A stretch of 64,000 nt of DNA from Aradus depressus (Eukaryota; Arthropoda; Insecta; Hemiptera; Aradidae). Below, piece by piece: positions 11,038 through 20,705 of the stretch (its first letter is position 1; every line of letters begins with the position of its first letter). A program made the translations under genes and the position numbers. Under the pieces are notes generated by a model. The model was not told where the DNA came from and searched no databases. It saw only the letters and a program-made list of their open reading frames with translations. The stretch lies in assembly GCA_963662175.1 (NCBI GenBank), contig OY759215.1:55321213-55385212 (forward strand), given 5' to 3'.

Positions 11038-12000
11038 CGAGAAAAACATTATTATTCAGAGAAAAAATTAAGAAAATCCAACATGGCGGATTTAAAAAAC
11101 GGAAATGATAAACCATACGTATATCTTATTAAAGCGCAAAAAATAATGAAAGATAATCAGTAAATAAGAAGATAAACAAGTAGTATTTGGAAATTACTTA
11201 ATAAACAAAAACAATTTATAAAGAAGTCAAAAACATCCAACCTGGAAACACCTCATTAATATTTATAATTACAAACAGAATTTATCGAAACTGAAGATTC
11301 TGAATTAATTTGAAGAAAAAAGTTAAATATGAAAATGAAAAACAAACATTTCCTTATCACAAAATTTGTTCAATAGAAATTTATCAAAATATATACCAAT
11401 ATTCAGAGGGAAGTGAAACTCAAGGCGATAATTGTGGCACTAGATTGTAGTTCAAGGAAGGTTTTGCTGAAAAATAGGGGCGCCACAGTCTCAACCAACA
11501 AGATGTAATAATCAAGGCCTCCTAGATATCTAAATACATTAGTGTCAGTCTCGTGAGTATTTTTTATTGACTTTGTTTTGTCATGACGTACCTTGAACTA
11601 TGAAACTGTTGCACCTTCAATTTAAGAATATTTTTTCGTTTCAATACTTTTTAAATAAATATTTGTGTACGACATTAATTAGAACTTACAATGAATTCTT
11701 GAAAGAATGTTTCACGTACCATTAATTTTTTGAATTTGTTATAAATCATCATTAAAATTTGGAGTACTTGAAAACGTTGTATTTCAATGTTAAGTACATA
11801 TTTTTATTGCAATATTGTATTATTTTTGAGATGCAAATAATGTTTATATACGAAGATAGGGTCTTTTAGTTTCGAATTTTAATGAATCCTTGCTATCCCG
11901 CATTAAATGTTGGTTATAAACCTTAAATTGCAACATCTACAAGACAACAGTTTTTCTGGGACCCTTGAATGAAAATATCATTCCTTTTTTTTTGGCATTT
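11038..12000. other. AT-rich, nothing recognised
   Basis: A/T-rich DNA with scattered homopolymers. No exon-like or TE-protein signal seen. Confidence 0.4.
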
Positions 12001-12030
12001 CTACCCTTTTCTTTTTGACAATTTTCCGTG

Positions 12031-12087
12031 ACACTTCCACGTCCCTTTTTCGTCCATTGTGACACAAAGAAGGGACGTGGAAAGTGA
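12031..12087. repeat. Short inverted repeat
   Basis: CACTTCCACGTCCCTT and AAGGGACGTGGAAAGTG are reverse complements apart from one extra base, about 21 bp apart. Could fold as a hairpin; no terminator-like context is meaningful in this genome. Confidence 0.6.
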
Positions 12088-12129
12088 CTGACAAACACCT
12101 CTGGAAGAAACTACGAAAAAAAAGTAACC

Positions 12130-12450
12130 AACCATCATCCGAGAGAAGCCTAAGAAACAGAGAAAACATCACCCCACTCTTGACATGAATATTTGTACGG
12201 GACAGAGTGGGTGGGAGGGACAGACAGACACGGGATGTGCTGACGAGATATAAAAGTTTCAGCCTGTTGGTGTTGAGGCTAATGGCAGTGGGACAGAAGA
12301 CATGGGAAGGCCATTATCCAATCGAAACGGGGACCACCGCACCCACTGTTCAGGAAAATATCTCCATAGGACAGCAGAACTCTGGGGCCGTATTCAAAGT
12401 GGCCGGACGACTCCAAACCCTCCCCTAGGTCATGGAGTATAAATGAAAAA
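12130..12450. other. GC-richer unassigned block
   Basis: GC-rich relative to its flanks. ATATAAAAG at 12248-12256, followed by TTTCAGCC, could be a TATA box and initiator, but no downstream exon could be recognised. Confidence 0.25.
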
Positions 12451-12454
12451 CAAA

Positions 12455-12665
12455 ATATATGATGTGGCCATAAAAGGACCTACTAACATCAACCAATGTA
12501 GCATACATCACACCTCAAAATCATTTCATGCTGGCGTTACTGGGTGTATAAAAGTAAAAAAGTAATGCGTTGGCGTCATCGGTTTTCTTCCTTTCATTTT
12601 AGTGTAACTCTAGAGAAACTTTCTTATACCCAGTAATGTCAATTTGAAATGATGTTGGCCTTCCA
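12455..12665. repeat. MITE E, copy 1 (fold-back)
   Basis: Left half has GATGTGGCCATAAAAGGACC and TCATTTCATGCTGGCGTTAC; right half has TATACCCAGTAATG and TTGAAATGATG. The halves are imperfect reverse complements around a centre near 12575. It shares arms with 13262-13460 and 52295-52564. Confidence 0.7.
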
Positions 12666-12914
12666 TTCTAAAATAACTAGTTTTTTAGACGTTTACTTGA
12701 TTTATGTCCAAACGGGTCCTATTGAAAAATTGTTTTTTACCAAAAATTTACTTTAATAAATTTCCAATCGTCAATATTGCCTCAGATTCCAGATAAGACG
12801 AATACGAACAAAGTTATAACGCTACAAAGATTGTACGATCCATTTCTACAAAAAACATTAGAAAGCAGTATGAACTCTGTAACGCATCGCAACGATTTTA
12901 ATGTATTTATTATT

Positions 12915-13103
12915 AAAAATAAAGAAAACGTATGTTTTAAAAAAAATATTGTGGTATTGCTACCATCTTCAGCCACGACTTAACAGATCAGTATTTGTTA
13001 AGTCGTGGCTGAAGATGGTAGCAATACCCAAAGTACTCCCATATTATATATTATTTGTGAAATAGACAATATTTTTTTTAAAACATACGTTTTCTTTATT
13101 TTT
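12915..13103. repeat. Fold-back element with hammerhead motif, 13 kb
   Basis: The outer arms 12915-12950 and 13068-13103 are exact reverse complements (36 bp). The inner arms 12953-12985 and 12996-13028 pair over 33 bp. The right side has an extra 39-bp segment (13029-13067), including AAAGTACTCCCAT, that the left side lacks. The right arm holds the hammerhead-like motif at 13006-13041. After the right arm comes the family tail TTTCACAATATCTCTGC, also found at 17640, 20777, 47187 and 53980. Confidence 0.75.
13006..13041 (+). ncRNA. Hammerhead-like motif, core mutated
   Basis: Parts in order: TGG (stem I), C-TGAAGA, T, GGTA-GCAA-TACC (stem II with GNRA loop), CAA, AGTACT (palindromic stem III), C, CCA (stem I partner). 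Position 12 of the core is C instead of the required G, so it should be inactive. Confidence 0.5.
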
Positions 13104-13150
13104 ATCAAGTGTTTCACAATATCTCTGCAAAAATGTTAAATATCAGTATT

Positions 13151-13221
13151 TATTATTGTTGGTGGTTTTTTGTTAAAAAGGGTATTTTACCCTTTTTAAC
13201 AAAAAACCACCAACAATAATA
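13151..13221. repeat. Perfect 34-bp inverted repeat
   Basis: The arms 13151-13184 and 13188-13221 are perfect reverse complements around a 3-nt TTT loop. Lies just right of the 13-kb fold-back element. Confidence 0.85.
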
Positions 13222-13261
13222 GACAACATAATGAAAAATTAAATATATATGATTGATGACG

Positions 13262-13460
13262 ATCACTCTCTCTCTCCTTCATCTCTCAAATACTTTTCAT
13301 ACTGGCATTATTGGGTATAAGACAGTCACTCCCAGAATGACGCTTTATAATGAGAAAAGAAAGCCGCTCATGTCATTACATTACTTTCATATACCCAGTA
13401 GGAAGAGTATGAAATGAATCTGAAAAGGGACAGGAGGAGGGAGAGTGATCTGTGAAAAAG
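13262..13460. repeat. MITE E, copy 2 (fold-back)
   Basis: Left CATACTGGCATTATTGGGTA pairs with right TATACCCAGTAGG. The ends GATCACTCTCTCTCTCC and GGAGGGAGAGTGATC are inverted. The central part is not repeated. Confidence 0.7.
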
Positions 13461-13469
13461 TGGTTGGTA

Positions 13470-14030
13470 TAAGTGGTTGGCACTGATGAAACGTTGTGGG
13501 GGAAAATACAAAAAAAAAAAAATATTGTTGCCAAGGTAACACGAAGTGAAGGAGGGAAAATCTGTCTAATTATAAAGAAGCTATTTTTTTTTTTTCTTCT
13601 TTAATCTGCTTTTTAATTCAAGAGCCTCAAGGTTTGGTTGGAAGAGCTAATAATTCATAAGAAAAGAAAAAAAAGAAGAGATAAACCTGAGACAATGAAC
13701 CAATGACAGGAGAAAAGGGATGATAATTCAGGAAGCGACAGAAAATGGATCTATAGGGAAAATGTAATTTGTTAATTATAAAGTAATCCTTGATTGGAGG
13801 AAGAGGGGACCTGAGGGACCGATCGAGACGGAGGGAGGAGGTCTGACTCCTGAAGATATGCTTATCTAGAGGATCCTGGAAGGTCTCTGTCGGCGACCTG
13901 CCAAGCGCCATAATTACCACCTCCAAAAAAGAACAACTTTCTTTTATAATATTCTATCTAATATATTTTCGCGATCTGCCTCCATATCTTGAAACTAATA
14001 AAAATAATTTAAAAAAAAATAGACTAATTA
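13470..14030. other. Unassigned, with GC-rich patch 13795-13925
   Basis: A/T runs flank a GC-rich patch (13795-13925) open on the minus strand for about 50 codons. No convincing splice sites or known family, so no gene is called. Confidence 0.3.
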
Positions 14031-14039
14031 GTAAAAACA

Positions 14040-14490
14040 AATTTGTGCATCACCGGCAATGCACTTTTTTAGGCAATGCATCACCCCAGCACGATTTTAT
14101 CAATTAAGTTTTCGTCATCCTTTCAAAACATTGAAAATCATTAGTTCATTCTGAATTCTCATAATAAATTTTGTGTCGATACATTCATTATATCGGCAGC
14201 TATTAGGGTTTTTGTGTCGAGTCCCCTCTTCTGATCACCTTTCTGGCTTCGGTGGAAAATTAATAGGTGCCGTCCTTATGGAGTTTTAAATTTAAACGTC
14301 GATACATTCAATACATCGGCAGTTTTGGGGTGATTGAGTAGAACCCCTTTCGGATACCCTCTTCCCTTCGGCCGAATCCACAGCAAATCAATAGGTGTTG
14401 TCCTATGAAGTTTTGAATTTACAAACGAAATTTAGAGTCAGTAGATTCATTACAACAGCAGTTATTAGGGTTTTTGTGTTAACCCCTCTT
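14040..14490 (-). repeat. Family D repeat, several units
   Basis: Three successive partial units are recognised by TCGATACATTCATTA, ATCGGCAG, TTATTAGGGTTTTTGTGT, CTTCGGCCGAA and AATAGGTG. The units are similar but not tandem copies of one fixed length. Confidence 0.6.
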
Positions 14491-14537
14491 CATCCGAAGG
14501 ACGGCGTGCTCAAGGTTCTTTTATTCCTAGATAAAAC
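14490..14537 (-). mobile_element. SINE1 fragment
   Basis: CATCCGAAGGACGGCGTGCT followed by CCTAGATAAAA is the internal part of SINE1, joined directly to family D sequence. Confidence 0.6.
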
Positions 14538-14844
14538 CGTTACATGTATAACTCGCAAACCGGGGTGGCATTCAAAAAAATGTATTTCATACAAAATGTG
14601 CCTTTCAGTTTTCTCCATGATTTTTCGTCTACATTTTTTACGATCGTTTATTCTAATGGTAATATATTTAATTTAGGATAACAATAAAAAGATTTAGAAC
14701 TCCATTCCCAGAACCGAGTGAAAAATGGAAATATAACAGATTGTTAGTTTTCAACTTCTCAAGTTTAGATATTTTGTTCAAAACTTTCTCTATAATAACT
14801 TCGCTAAAGTGGAAAAAATAATAAGAACAATAGCTGGATATAAC

Positions 14845-15075
14845 TGAGGAGACTATATGTGAAGGATGTGGTTCCAGAGGTGACGGCTGCTATCATCTGT
14901 CCTTAGAGTGACCCAGTTCACCTGCAAGAACACCTGACACTACTTCAGCGCTGGGAGAGTGACAAAAAACCAGGATCCTAGTAAATATACCTGTTCCAGT
15001 CCCCCCCTAGAGAAGAAAACACGATCAGCTATATAGACCTTTTTGACAATCTACTGACAGTGGCATCATTCTCAT
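14845..15075 (+). pseudogene. LINE C-terminal zinc-motif relic
   Basis: One frame reads ETICEGCGSRGDGCYHLSLE, fitting the C-x2-C-x7-8-H-x4-C motif at the end of R1/Jockey ORF2 proteins. The final Cys is lost to a stop. The reading then continues ILVNIPVPVPP. Short and broken; clade uncertain. Confidence 0.4.
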
Positions 15076-15293
15076 GCATGACGAAAAACAGATCATAACG
15101 TAGATTGAGGAATAATATCCTTCATTTGAGACTAGTAGTAACTTGAACAGTAAAAAGGGTTCATTAAACAACACTTCATTATTGTTTTAATTTTACTATA
15201 TTTAAAAGTTTTGTTTTTACTGAACATATTTTATTCGACTAAATTGTTATAAATTTAATTTCTAATTATCTTAATGAACACATTCTTATACGT
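15076..15293. other. AT-rich, nothing recognised
   Basis: A/T-rich DNA between the LINE zinc-motif relic and a SINE1 copy; no signal seen. Confidence 0.4.
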
Positions 15294-15604
15294 GGGCGCC
15301 GGTAGCTCAGTGGTATGCGTGCTTGCCTTCTGAGCTCAAGGTCGTGGGTTGGAAACCAGGCCGAGGCCCTTAGTTTATTATATCTGGGAGGTAAATCTTC
15401 AGATGGGAGGTTAAGCGATGGTCCCGAGCCTGTACGATGTCAGGTACTCATTAAAGACCCCTGCCCTAGGTGAATAAAAACTTAGGGTAGACAACATTTA
15501 GGACTCCCATAGTAGAGTCGGGCTCATGTCCACCAGAGTGACGAAAGAGCGCTCTGGTAGTAGGCGATGTGACCTCGTAGTTAAAGCCCGGGCATGAGTC
15601 ATAA
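15294..15604 (+). mobile_element. SINE1, near full length
   Basis: Starts GGGCGCCGGTAGCTCAGTGG. The B box is mutated (GGTTGGAAACC). The centre is shortened, but the 3' body through GGGCATGAGTCATAAT is complete. It runs into family D sequence. Confidence 0.88.
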
Positions 15605-15830
15605 TATATGATACCACTGAAAATTCATAGGTGTCGTCCTTATGGGCTTTTAAATTTACATATGAAATTTCGTGTCGATCTATCAAAAGTTATCGTGTTC
15701 TCAGATTCATAGCAATTTTTTTCATTCATTTTTGGAACCATGTTACCTGAAAACATGAAATTTCGGTATAAACTCAACATATAATTTCTGGCTGATTACA
15801 TAACTTCCTCTATACCTCGAATAGAGTCTC
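15605..15830 (-). repeat. Family D repeat
   Basis: Minus-oriented copy with AATTCATAGGTGTCGTCC, GAAATTTCGTGTCGAT and CAAAAGTTATCGTGTTC, ending at the CTATACCTCG terminal block. Confidence 0.6.
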
Positions 15831-15884
15831 GGGGAAGTAAAAAACGTACGTTGAATTATATACTAACTCACGGAATTCTCTTCA

Positions 15885-16150
15885 ACTGCTCAAACATATT
15901 GCATCCAATTCAAAATCCTTCATAATACCATTAATGCTCCCCAAGAGGCTATAAACACTTCCTACTCAGGGATTTCAAGATTCCTAACATCGGCCAAGTA
16001 TTCCAATCCAGATATAAGGAATTCCATTTCTCCCTTCGTTCCCACAATAAACTGCTTGTCAAGAGAGGTCTTGTCCTTTTGCTCTTTCTCTCAACTACCT
16101 GAATCTTCGGAGAAACCAGCGATATACTCCCTCTAAATGAACTAATCAAG
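15885..16150 (+). pseudogene. Jockey-like LINE tail relic
   Basis: Frames read IQFKILHNTINAPQ and then IGQVFQSRYKEFHFSLRSH, matching the blocks KILHKIANAP and VTKVAKSKYKKLF of the 41.0-kb copy. Frameshifted and truncated at both ends. Confidence 0.55.
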
Positions 16151-16189
16151 TTTTTCCATTTCATCTAAAACCAATCTATTGATAGGGCT

Positions 16190-17140
16190 AAAAAATATGT
16201 AGCTGATTTACATAGGAGCTTTTGAATCCTCATACTAAATTTTGTAACGATAGATTCCTCACATAGGCGGTTATTAGGGTTTTTGGTTCGAGCCTCTCTC
16301 CGCTGAACTCCTTTTTCCCTTCGGCCGAGGAAAATTAATAGGTGTTCTCCTAACGAGGTTTTGAATTTAAATATAAAATTTCGATATACAGTAGAGCGTC
16401 GGAAATCCGGACGTCAAAAATCCGGATCGGCTCGGCGGTGAGAGCAGATGGGATGTGGGAGGTGTGTGGTTAGAGAGGCAACCTGAGGGGACGGCGACAC
16501 AACTCGTACTTCTTAAAAGACATGGCTGCAAAGAAACGTAAGTACGTCAACTCTTGTACAAAAAACAATTAAGGACTTTTTTACCCAGTAAGTTTCCATT
16601 AATTACTGTAGATTCCTGTTTTTTTTTCTAAAAAGTATTGTAGAGTTACTAATCTAAATTACATAATGTTCTTATTCAATATACTTTATTAAAATATTTT
16701 GTGTTCTGTATTTTTCGAACCCTTCAGCCTCTATTTTGCTCCCGAGAGTCATGTATCCTCTAGTCGATACATATACGTATGTATACAGTTATTGAAAGCA
16801 CATTTGAAAATCCGGACAATTCAGTAATCCGGATGGGTCCCGGTCCCGATCGATCCGGATTAACGACGCTCCACTGTATTCCTTACATGGGCTGTTATTA
16901 GAGTTTAAGCCACCTTCCCTCCTAATCCCTCCCTATCTTCTACCGATTTGAGTGAAAATCAATTCTTATGGGGTTCTGGATACTCACATAAAATTTTCTG
17001 CTATAAGTTATCGTGTTCGCAGACACACAGACAGAAAATATATTTTTTAAAATTTTTGGAGTCAGGAGGTTGGAAAACATAAAATTCCTTTGGAAACTCA
17101 GCATCGCATTTCTGACCAATTACATAATTTACCCTACACT
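16190..17140 (-). repeat. Family D repeat split by a Tigger MITE
   Basis: The family D text breaks off at AAATTTCGATA (16387) and resumes at TTCCTTACATGGGCTGTTAT (16879). The two halves join correctly once the DNA transposon at 16389-16876 is removed. Confidence 0.65.
16389..16876 (+). mobile_element. Tigger/pogo-type non-autonomous DNA transposon
   Basis: 488 bp bounded by TA target duplications. The terminal inverted repeats are CAGTAGAGCGTCG and CGACGCTCCACTG (one mismatch). Subterminal AATCCGGA motifs recur inside both ends (16403, 16425 and 16808, 16829, 16855). From 16522 it keeps an ATG and nine codons, MAAKKRKYV, resembling the start of Tigger/pogo transposases, then hits a stop. It is therefore an internal-deletion derivative, not a random MITE. 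Confidence 0.85.
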
Positions 17141-17413
17141 TCACACAGCTAGACAAAAAATTAATGTAATATTTTTAACAACATTTAAATCCAATTTTGG
17201 ATAATGTTTAAGAAAAGGAAGCCCTTGTGAAGATGAAAGATGTTTTCCTTGACCTCCCACACATTCTTGAGAGAAAATATGCAAATTTGTAGAAGACAAA
17301 GCTTTGTTCTCATGAGTAAAAAAACATCTGTCATGCAATTAGTAAGAAGGAAACATAAATTGTATCCATATAAAGGAAACAATATTTATATTATAAGAAA
17401 CAGGAAATAATAG
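17141..17413. other. Unassigned AT-rich DNA
   Basis: Open frames exist on the minus strand but have no recognisable family. Confidence 0.35.
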
Positions 17414-17635
17414 AAATGGACTTGAAAAATAAAATAAAACTGGTTTATTTAATATGTTGTCTAATTTCACTAACTATATATACATGGGAGTACTTTCGGT
17501 ATTTCTACCATCCTCAGCCAAAAGCATAAGAGATAAGACTAGTCTTATACCGAATGTACTCCCATGTATATATAGTTAGTGAAATTAGACAACATATTAA
17601 ATAAACCAGTTTTATTTTATTTTTCAAGTCCATTT
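17414..17635. repeat. Fold-back element with hammerhead motif, 17.5 kb
   Basis: The arms 17414-17502 and 17547-17635 pair over 89 bp with a single mismatch, separated by 44 bp. The left arm and spacer contain an intact hammerhead motif on the minus strand (17485-17520). The right copy has lost the corresponding core, so the two arms no longer match there. The family tail TTTCACAATATCTCTGC follows at 17640. Confidence 0.85.
17485..17520 (-). ncRNA. Putative hammerhead ribozyme (36 nt)
   Basis: Minus-strand order: TGG, C-TGAGGA, T, GGTA-GAAA-TACC, GAA, AGTACT, C, CCA. Identical to the minus motif at 20525-20560. All invariant core bases are present and stem III is a perfect palindrome. Confidence 0.6.
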
Positions 17636-17659
17636 GAATTATTTCACAATATCTCTGCA

Positions 17660-18130
17660 ATTATGTCAGTTTTCATAAATAATAGAAAGATATGGAAGGA
17701 CACTTTTATTTTAGTTAGATTTATTTTTAGGTATCTACCTAGCATTCATTACGATAACCGACACTGATTGCAGGCTTTTAAAATAATATCAGCTTTTTTT
17801 GGCTGATTGCAGCACAGTCTAATGGGAAAAGGGTCTTATTCTCATGAAGATTAAAAGTATCTAATCAAAATAACCACAATGAACCCCGCTTTCAATGAGG
17901 TTTGTCTGTAAGATAAAATTGAAATTAAACCATTAGTAATGAATGAGAGTAAATCTACCTACTCCGTAGCTCCAACATTATTTCTAATTGGTTTTGAATG
18001 ACAACTTTGAGGTAAGAGAATTTGGTAGCATGCAAGAGAGAATGCTTCGTATGTATGGCTGAAATGGTTTGACCGAAGGAGGAGCTAGAAATATAGAAAG
18101 TTATTGAATCTGTAGTTAGTCAGTTATTAT
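17660..18130. other. Unassigned
   Basis: Contains a small direct repeat GGCTGATTGCAG-like near 17770-17815; otherwise nothing recognised. Confidence 0.3.
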
Positions 18131-18459
18131 GACTCATGCTCGGGCTTTAACTACGAGGTCATATAGCCTACTACCAGAGCACTCTTTCGTCACTAAGCTG
18201 GACATAAGCTCGACTCTACTTGGGAGTCGTAAATTTTGCCTACCCTAAATTTTTATTCACCTAGGTCAGGGGTCTTTAACGAGTACCTGACGACATCGTA
18301 CAGGGTTGGGACCATCGCTTAACGTCTCATCCGATCGACGGCGTGTTTAAGTTTATTTTACCCCCAGATAAAATAAACTAAGGGCCTCGGCCGAGTTTCG
18401 AACCCACGATCTTGAGCTCAGAAGGCAAGCTGGCATACGACTGAGCTACCGGCGCCCTC
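18131..18459 (-). mobile_element. SINE1, full length
   Basis: From GACTCATGCTCGGGC (3' end) to CTACCGGCGCCCTC (5' end). The flanks ATTGAATCTG (before) and ATTGAATATG (after) look like a decayed target duplication. Confidence 0.88.
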
Positions 18460-18606
18460 TATTGAATATGTATAAATATCTAAAAATGTTCAAGATACTG
18501 TCAACTTTAACAGAGGCAGAGAAAGCGGAAATTATTATGTAGACATAATTACAATATTCAAAAATAAATTATACATATATATTTAAATTTAAAAAATAAA
18601 AAGAAA

Positions 18607-18890
18607 TGGCTCCCTGAGTTCGTGCCCTCTATTCTACCATACTTCCCCAACGATGCCATAAGCGGCAATGGTCTAGAGACCTACTTAGTAGCAGCAGTGA
18701 CAGTGAGTTATAATTGAGTACAACTAGTAAGTGTAGCCTAGGGAGTGTCACCACTGGGTGATATTTCCCCTTCCGACATTTTGACATTGCCATATTCTAT
18801 TCTTTTATCAAATTTACTCTTTGTTTAAATTCTTATTTATACAGTTGTGAATATCTATTTGTAAATATAAAAAAAATATATATATATATC
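18607..18890 (+). mobile_element. Jockey-like LINE 3' UTR
   Basis: Collinear with 41217-41455 (ACTTCCCCAACGA, GGTCTAGAGACCTACTTAG, GACATTTTGACATTGCCAT, TATACAGTTGTGAATATC) and ending in an A-rich tail near 18868. No coding part remains. Confidence 0.7.
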
Positions 18891-18932
18891 AAAAACAGGT
18901 TATTCTAGTGAATTACCTATTATATTAAGAGA

Positions 18933-19175
18933 GGCGCGCCGGTAGCTAAAAGGTAGCGTGCTAGCCACAAGAAATTCAAAAACCTTGAGCACGCCGTCCT
19001 TCGGACGGACCGTTAAGCGATAATTGCGAGCCTATACTCATTAAAAATGCATACTCTAGGTGAATAAACCTCGTTAGGCAAAATTTAGGACTTCCATAGT
19101 AGAGTAGGGCTCATGTTCACCAGAGTGACTTTCTGGTAGTAGGTGATATGACCTCAAAGTTAAAGTCCGGAGATT
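18933..19175 (+). mobile_element. SINE1 with internal deletion
   Basis: Starts GGCGCGCCGGTAGCTAAAAG and jumps from the tRNA-like head to AACCTTGAGCACGCCGTCC. The B box is deleted and the 3' end decays after AAAGTCCGGAG. Confidence 0.75.
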
Positions 19176-19179
19176 CACC

Positions 19180-19545
19180 ACTGACTTGAAATTTCGTTTA
19201 ATGGACTCATATATACTTTTGGGTATATAATACAGATACTTTGCCTTGGTGTAGAGACGAAGGGAGACCAGGATCAATGAGCTCAGTTAGCCAATGTGAT
19301 GATGTCATTCTCCTTCATATGCCGTTTCGTTCCATGTCCGCTCCCTCGGTCCGAGCCATTAGGACAGTAATTCGCCGCTACTTGAACCAAGTTTCAACGG
19401 AATTTTTCCGTAATTATTTTAACATTAGCTACAAACTATAAACATCATGTTATTTCTTCTTTTCGATGTTTAGGGAGATTCTTGTTAAAGTTTTATTTTT
19501 ATGTTGCAGCTTTTTTTTTCTCCCACTTTATTAAAAAAACATTTA
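19180..19545. other. Unassigned
   Basis: A moderately GC-rich patch (19300-19400) is open on the plus strand, but no splice-bounded exon was found. Confidence 0.3.
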
Positions 19546-19550
19546 TTTCC

Positions 19551-19593
19551 ATACATAGACGTTTGAGGCTGTAAGATCATCTTCAGTATCTAT
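19551..19593 (-). ncRNA. Degenerate hammerhead-like motif
   Basis: Minus strand: stem I ATAGATA pairs 6 of 7 with TATGTAT. C-TGAAGA and the extra T are present, and AAACGTC follows, with palindromic ACGT as stem III. Stem II has decayed and core G12 is C. Probably an inactive relic of another family. Confidence 0.35.
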
Positions 19594-19756
19594 AAAATTT
19601 ACGTTAAAATTGTTTTATGCAATTATAATAATTTATTAACAATAAAAAAAACATATTAATGCTAACTAACCTGTGTTTTGTTCCTCATTATTAAATTATT
19701 TATACGCTTTTTCTTCGTCCCTTTCACATTTCTATTATTTACTCGATAAATACACC

Positions 19757-19886
19757 AGGGTGAATAAACCTGGGTCGGAAAAATTTAGGACTCCAATAGT
19801 AGTCAGGTTCATGTATTCCAGAGCGACGGAAGAGCGCTCTGTTAGTAGGCGATATGACCAAATAGTTGAAGCCCGGCCATGAGTCT
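19757..19886 (+). mobile_element. SINE1 3' fragment
   Basis: GGTGAATAAACCTGGG through GAGCGCTCTGTTAGTAGGCG to CATGAGTC; 5'-truncated. Confidence 0.75.
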
Positions 19887-20009
19887 TTGCACTAACTATT
19901 ATGTTTGATTTAAAAAAAATATACTTTTATTTATTTATTTATTTACATTGAGAATGTTATATAGGCATCATGACGGCAAAATAAAGACTGTATCCTTATT
20001 TTTGTTAGA

Positions 20010-20350
20010 GGGCGCCGGTAGCTCAGTGGTATGCGTGCTTGGTTCTGAGCTCAAGAACGTGGATTCGAAACCCGACCGAGGCCCTTAGTTTATTTTATCT
20101 GGAAGGTAAAATAAACTTAAGCACGCCGTCCTTCGGATGGGACGTTAAGCGATGGTCCCAAGCCTGTACGATGTCAGTTACTCGTTAAAGACCCTTGCTC
20201 TAGGTGAATAAAAATTTAGGATAGACAACATTTAGGACTCCCATAGTAGAGTCGGGCTCATGTCCACCAGAGTGACGAAAGAGCGCTCCGGTAGTAGGCG
20301 ATATGATCTCGCAGTTATAGCCCGGGCATGAGTCATAAAACCTAACCTAA
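20010..20350 (+). mobile_element. SINE1, full length, with 16-bp target duplication
   Basis: CCTTATTTTTGTTAGA occurs at 19994-20009 and again at 20351-20366, so both ends are exact: 341 bp from GGGCGCCGGTAGCTCAG to a tail AAAACCTAACCTAA. A box TAGCTCAGTGGT at 20018; B box GGATTCGAAACCC near 20061. Best reference copy of the family in the window. Confidence 0.93.
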
Positions 20351-20524
20351 CCTTATTTTTGTTAGAAGATTAGAATTAATGTTTACATCCTTGCTTATTT
20401 AAAATATTTAGAAACAAATATCGATTAAACTAGGAAAATAAAATAATTTGTTATTATAATGAACTTGAAAGAAATAAAACTTGTTTATTTATGGTATTGT
20501 CTAATGTCACCAACTATATATACA

Positions 20525-20560
20525 TGGGAGTACTTTCGGTATTTCTACCATCCTCAGCCA
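20525..20560 (-). ncRNA. Putative hammerhead ribozyme (36 nt), left arm
   Basis: Minus strand: stem I TGG/CCA, core C-TGAGGA, one extra T, stem II GGTA/TACC with GAAA loop, GAA, palindromic stem III AGTACT, cleavage-site C. Every base needed for the core is present. Confidence 0.62.
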
Positions 20561-20669
20561 AAAGCATAAGAGATAAGACTAAGTTAATATTACAGAATGT
20601 CAGCCTCTCGAGGAACCCCTCACCCTCCCTCCTGGTGTTCCCCATGTGTTGTCTTATCTCTTACGCTTT

Positions 20670-20705
20670 TGGCTGAGGATGGTAGAAATACCGAAAGTGC
20701 TCCCA
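20670..20705 (+). ncRNA. Putative hammerhead ribozyme (36 nt), right arm
   Basis: Same layout as the left arm on the opposite strand. Stem III is AGTGCT, so one A-U pair of the palindrome becomes G-U in a dimer. Confidence 0.58.

Noticed and set aside
10696..11163. 155-codon plus-strand gene with a poly-Phe run
   Set aside because: The Phe run is the T-stretch of the SINE2 tail; the rest is SINE2 antisense and flank.
12207..12428. First exon downstream of a TATA-like box
   Set aside because: TATAAAA is frequent in AT-rich DNA and no donor site or downstream exon supports it.
13627..13926. 99-codon minus-strand gene
   Set aside because: GC-rich only in the first 50 codons; no splice sites or family; the rest is low-complexity.
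20010..20085. tRNA gene (A and B boxes present)
   Set aside because: No complete cloverleaf or acceptor stem; it is the head of a dispersed SINE. The same applies at 3.9, 15.3, 18.4, 47.2 and 53.2 kb.
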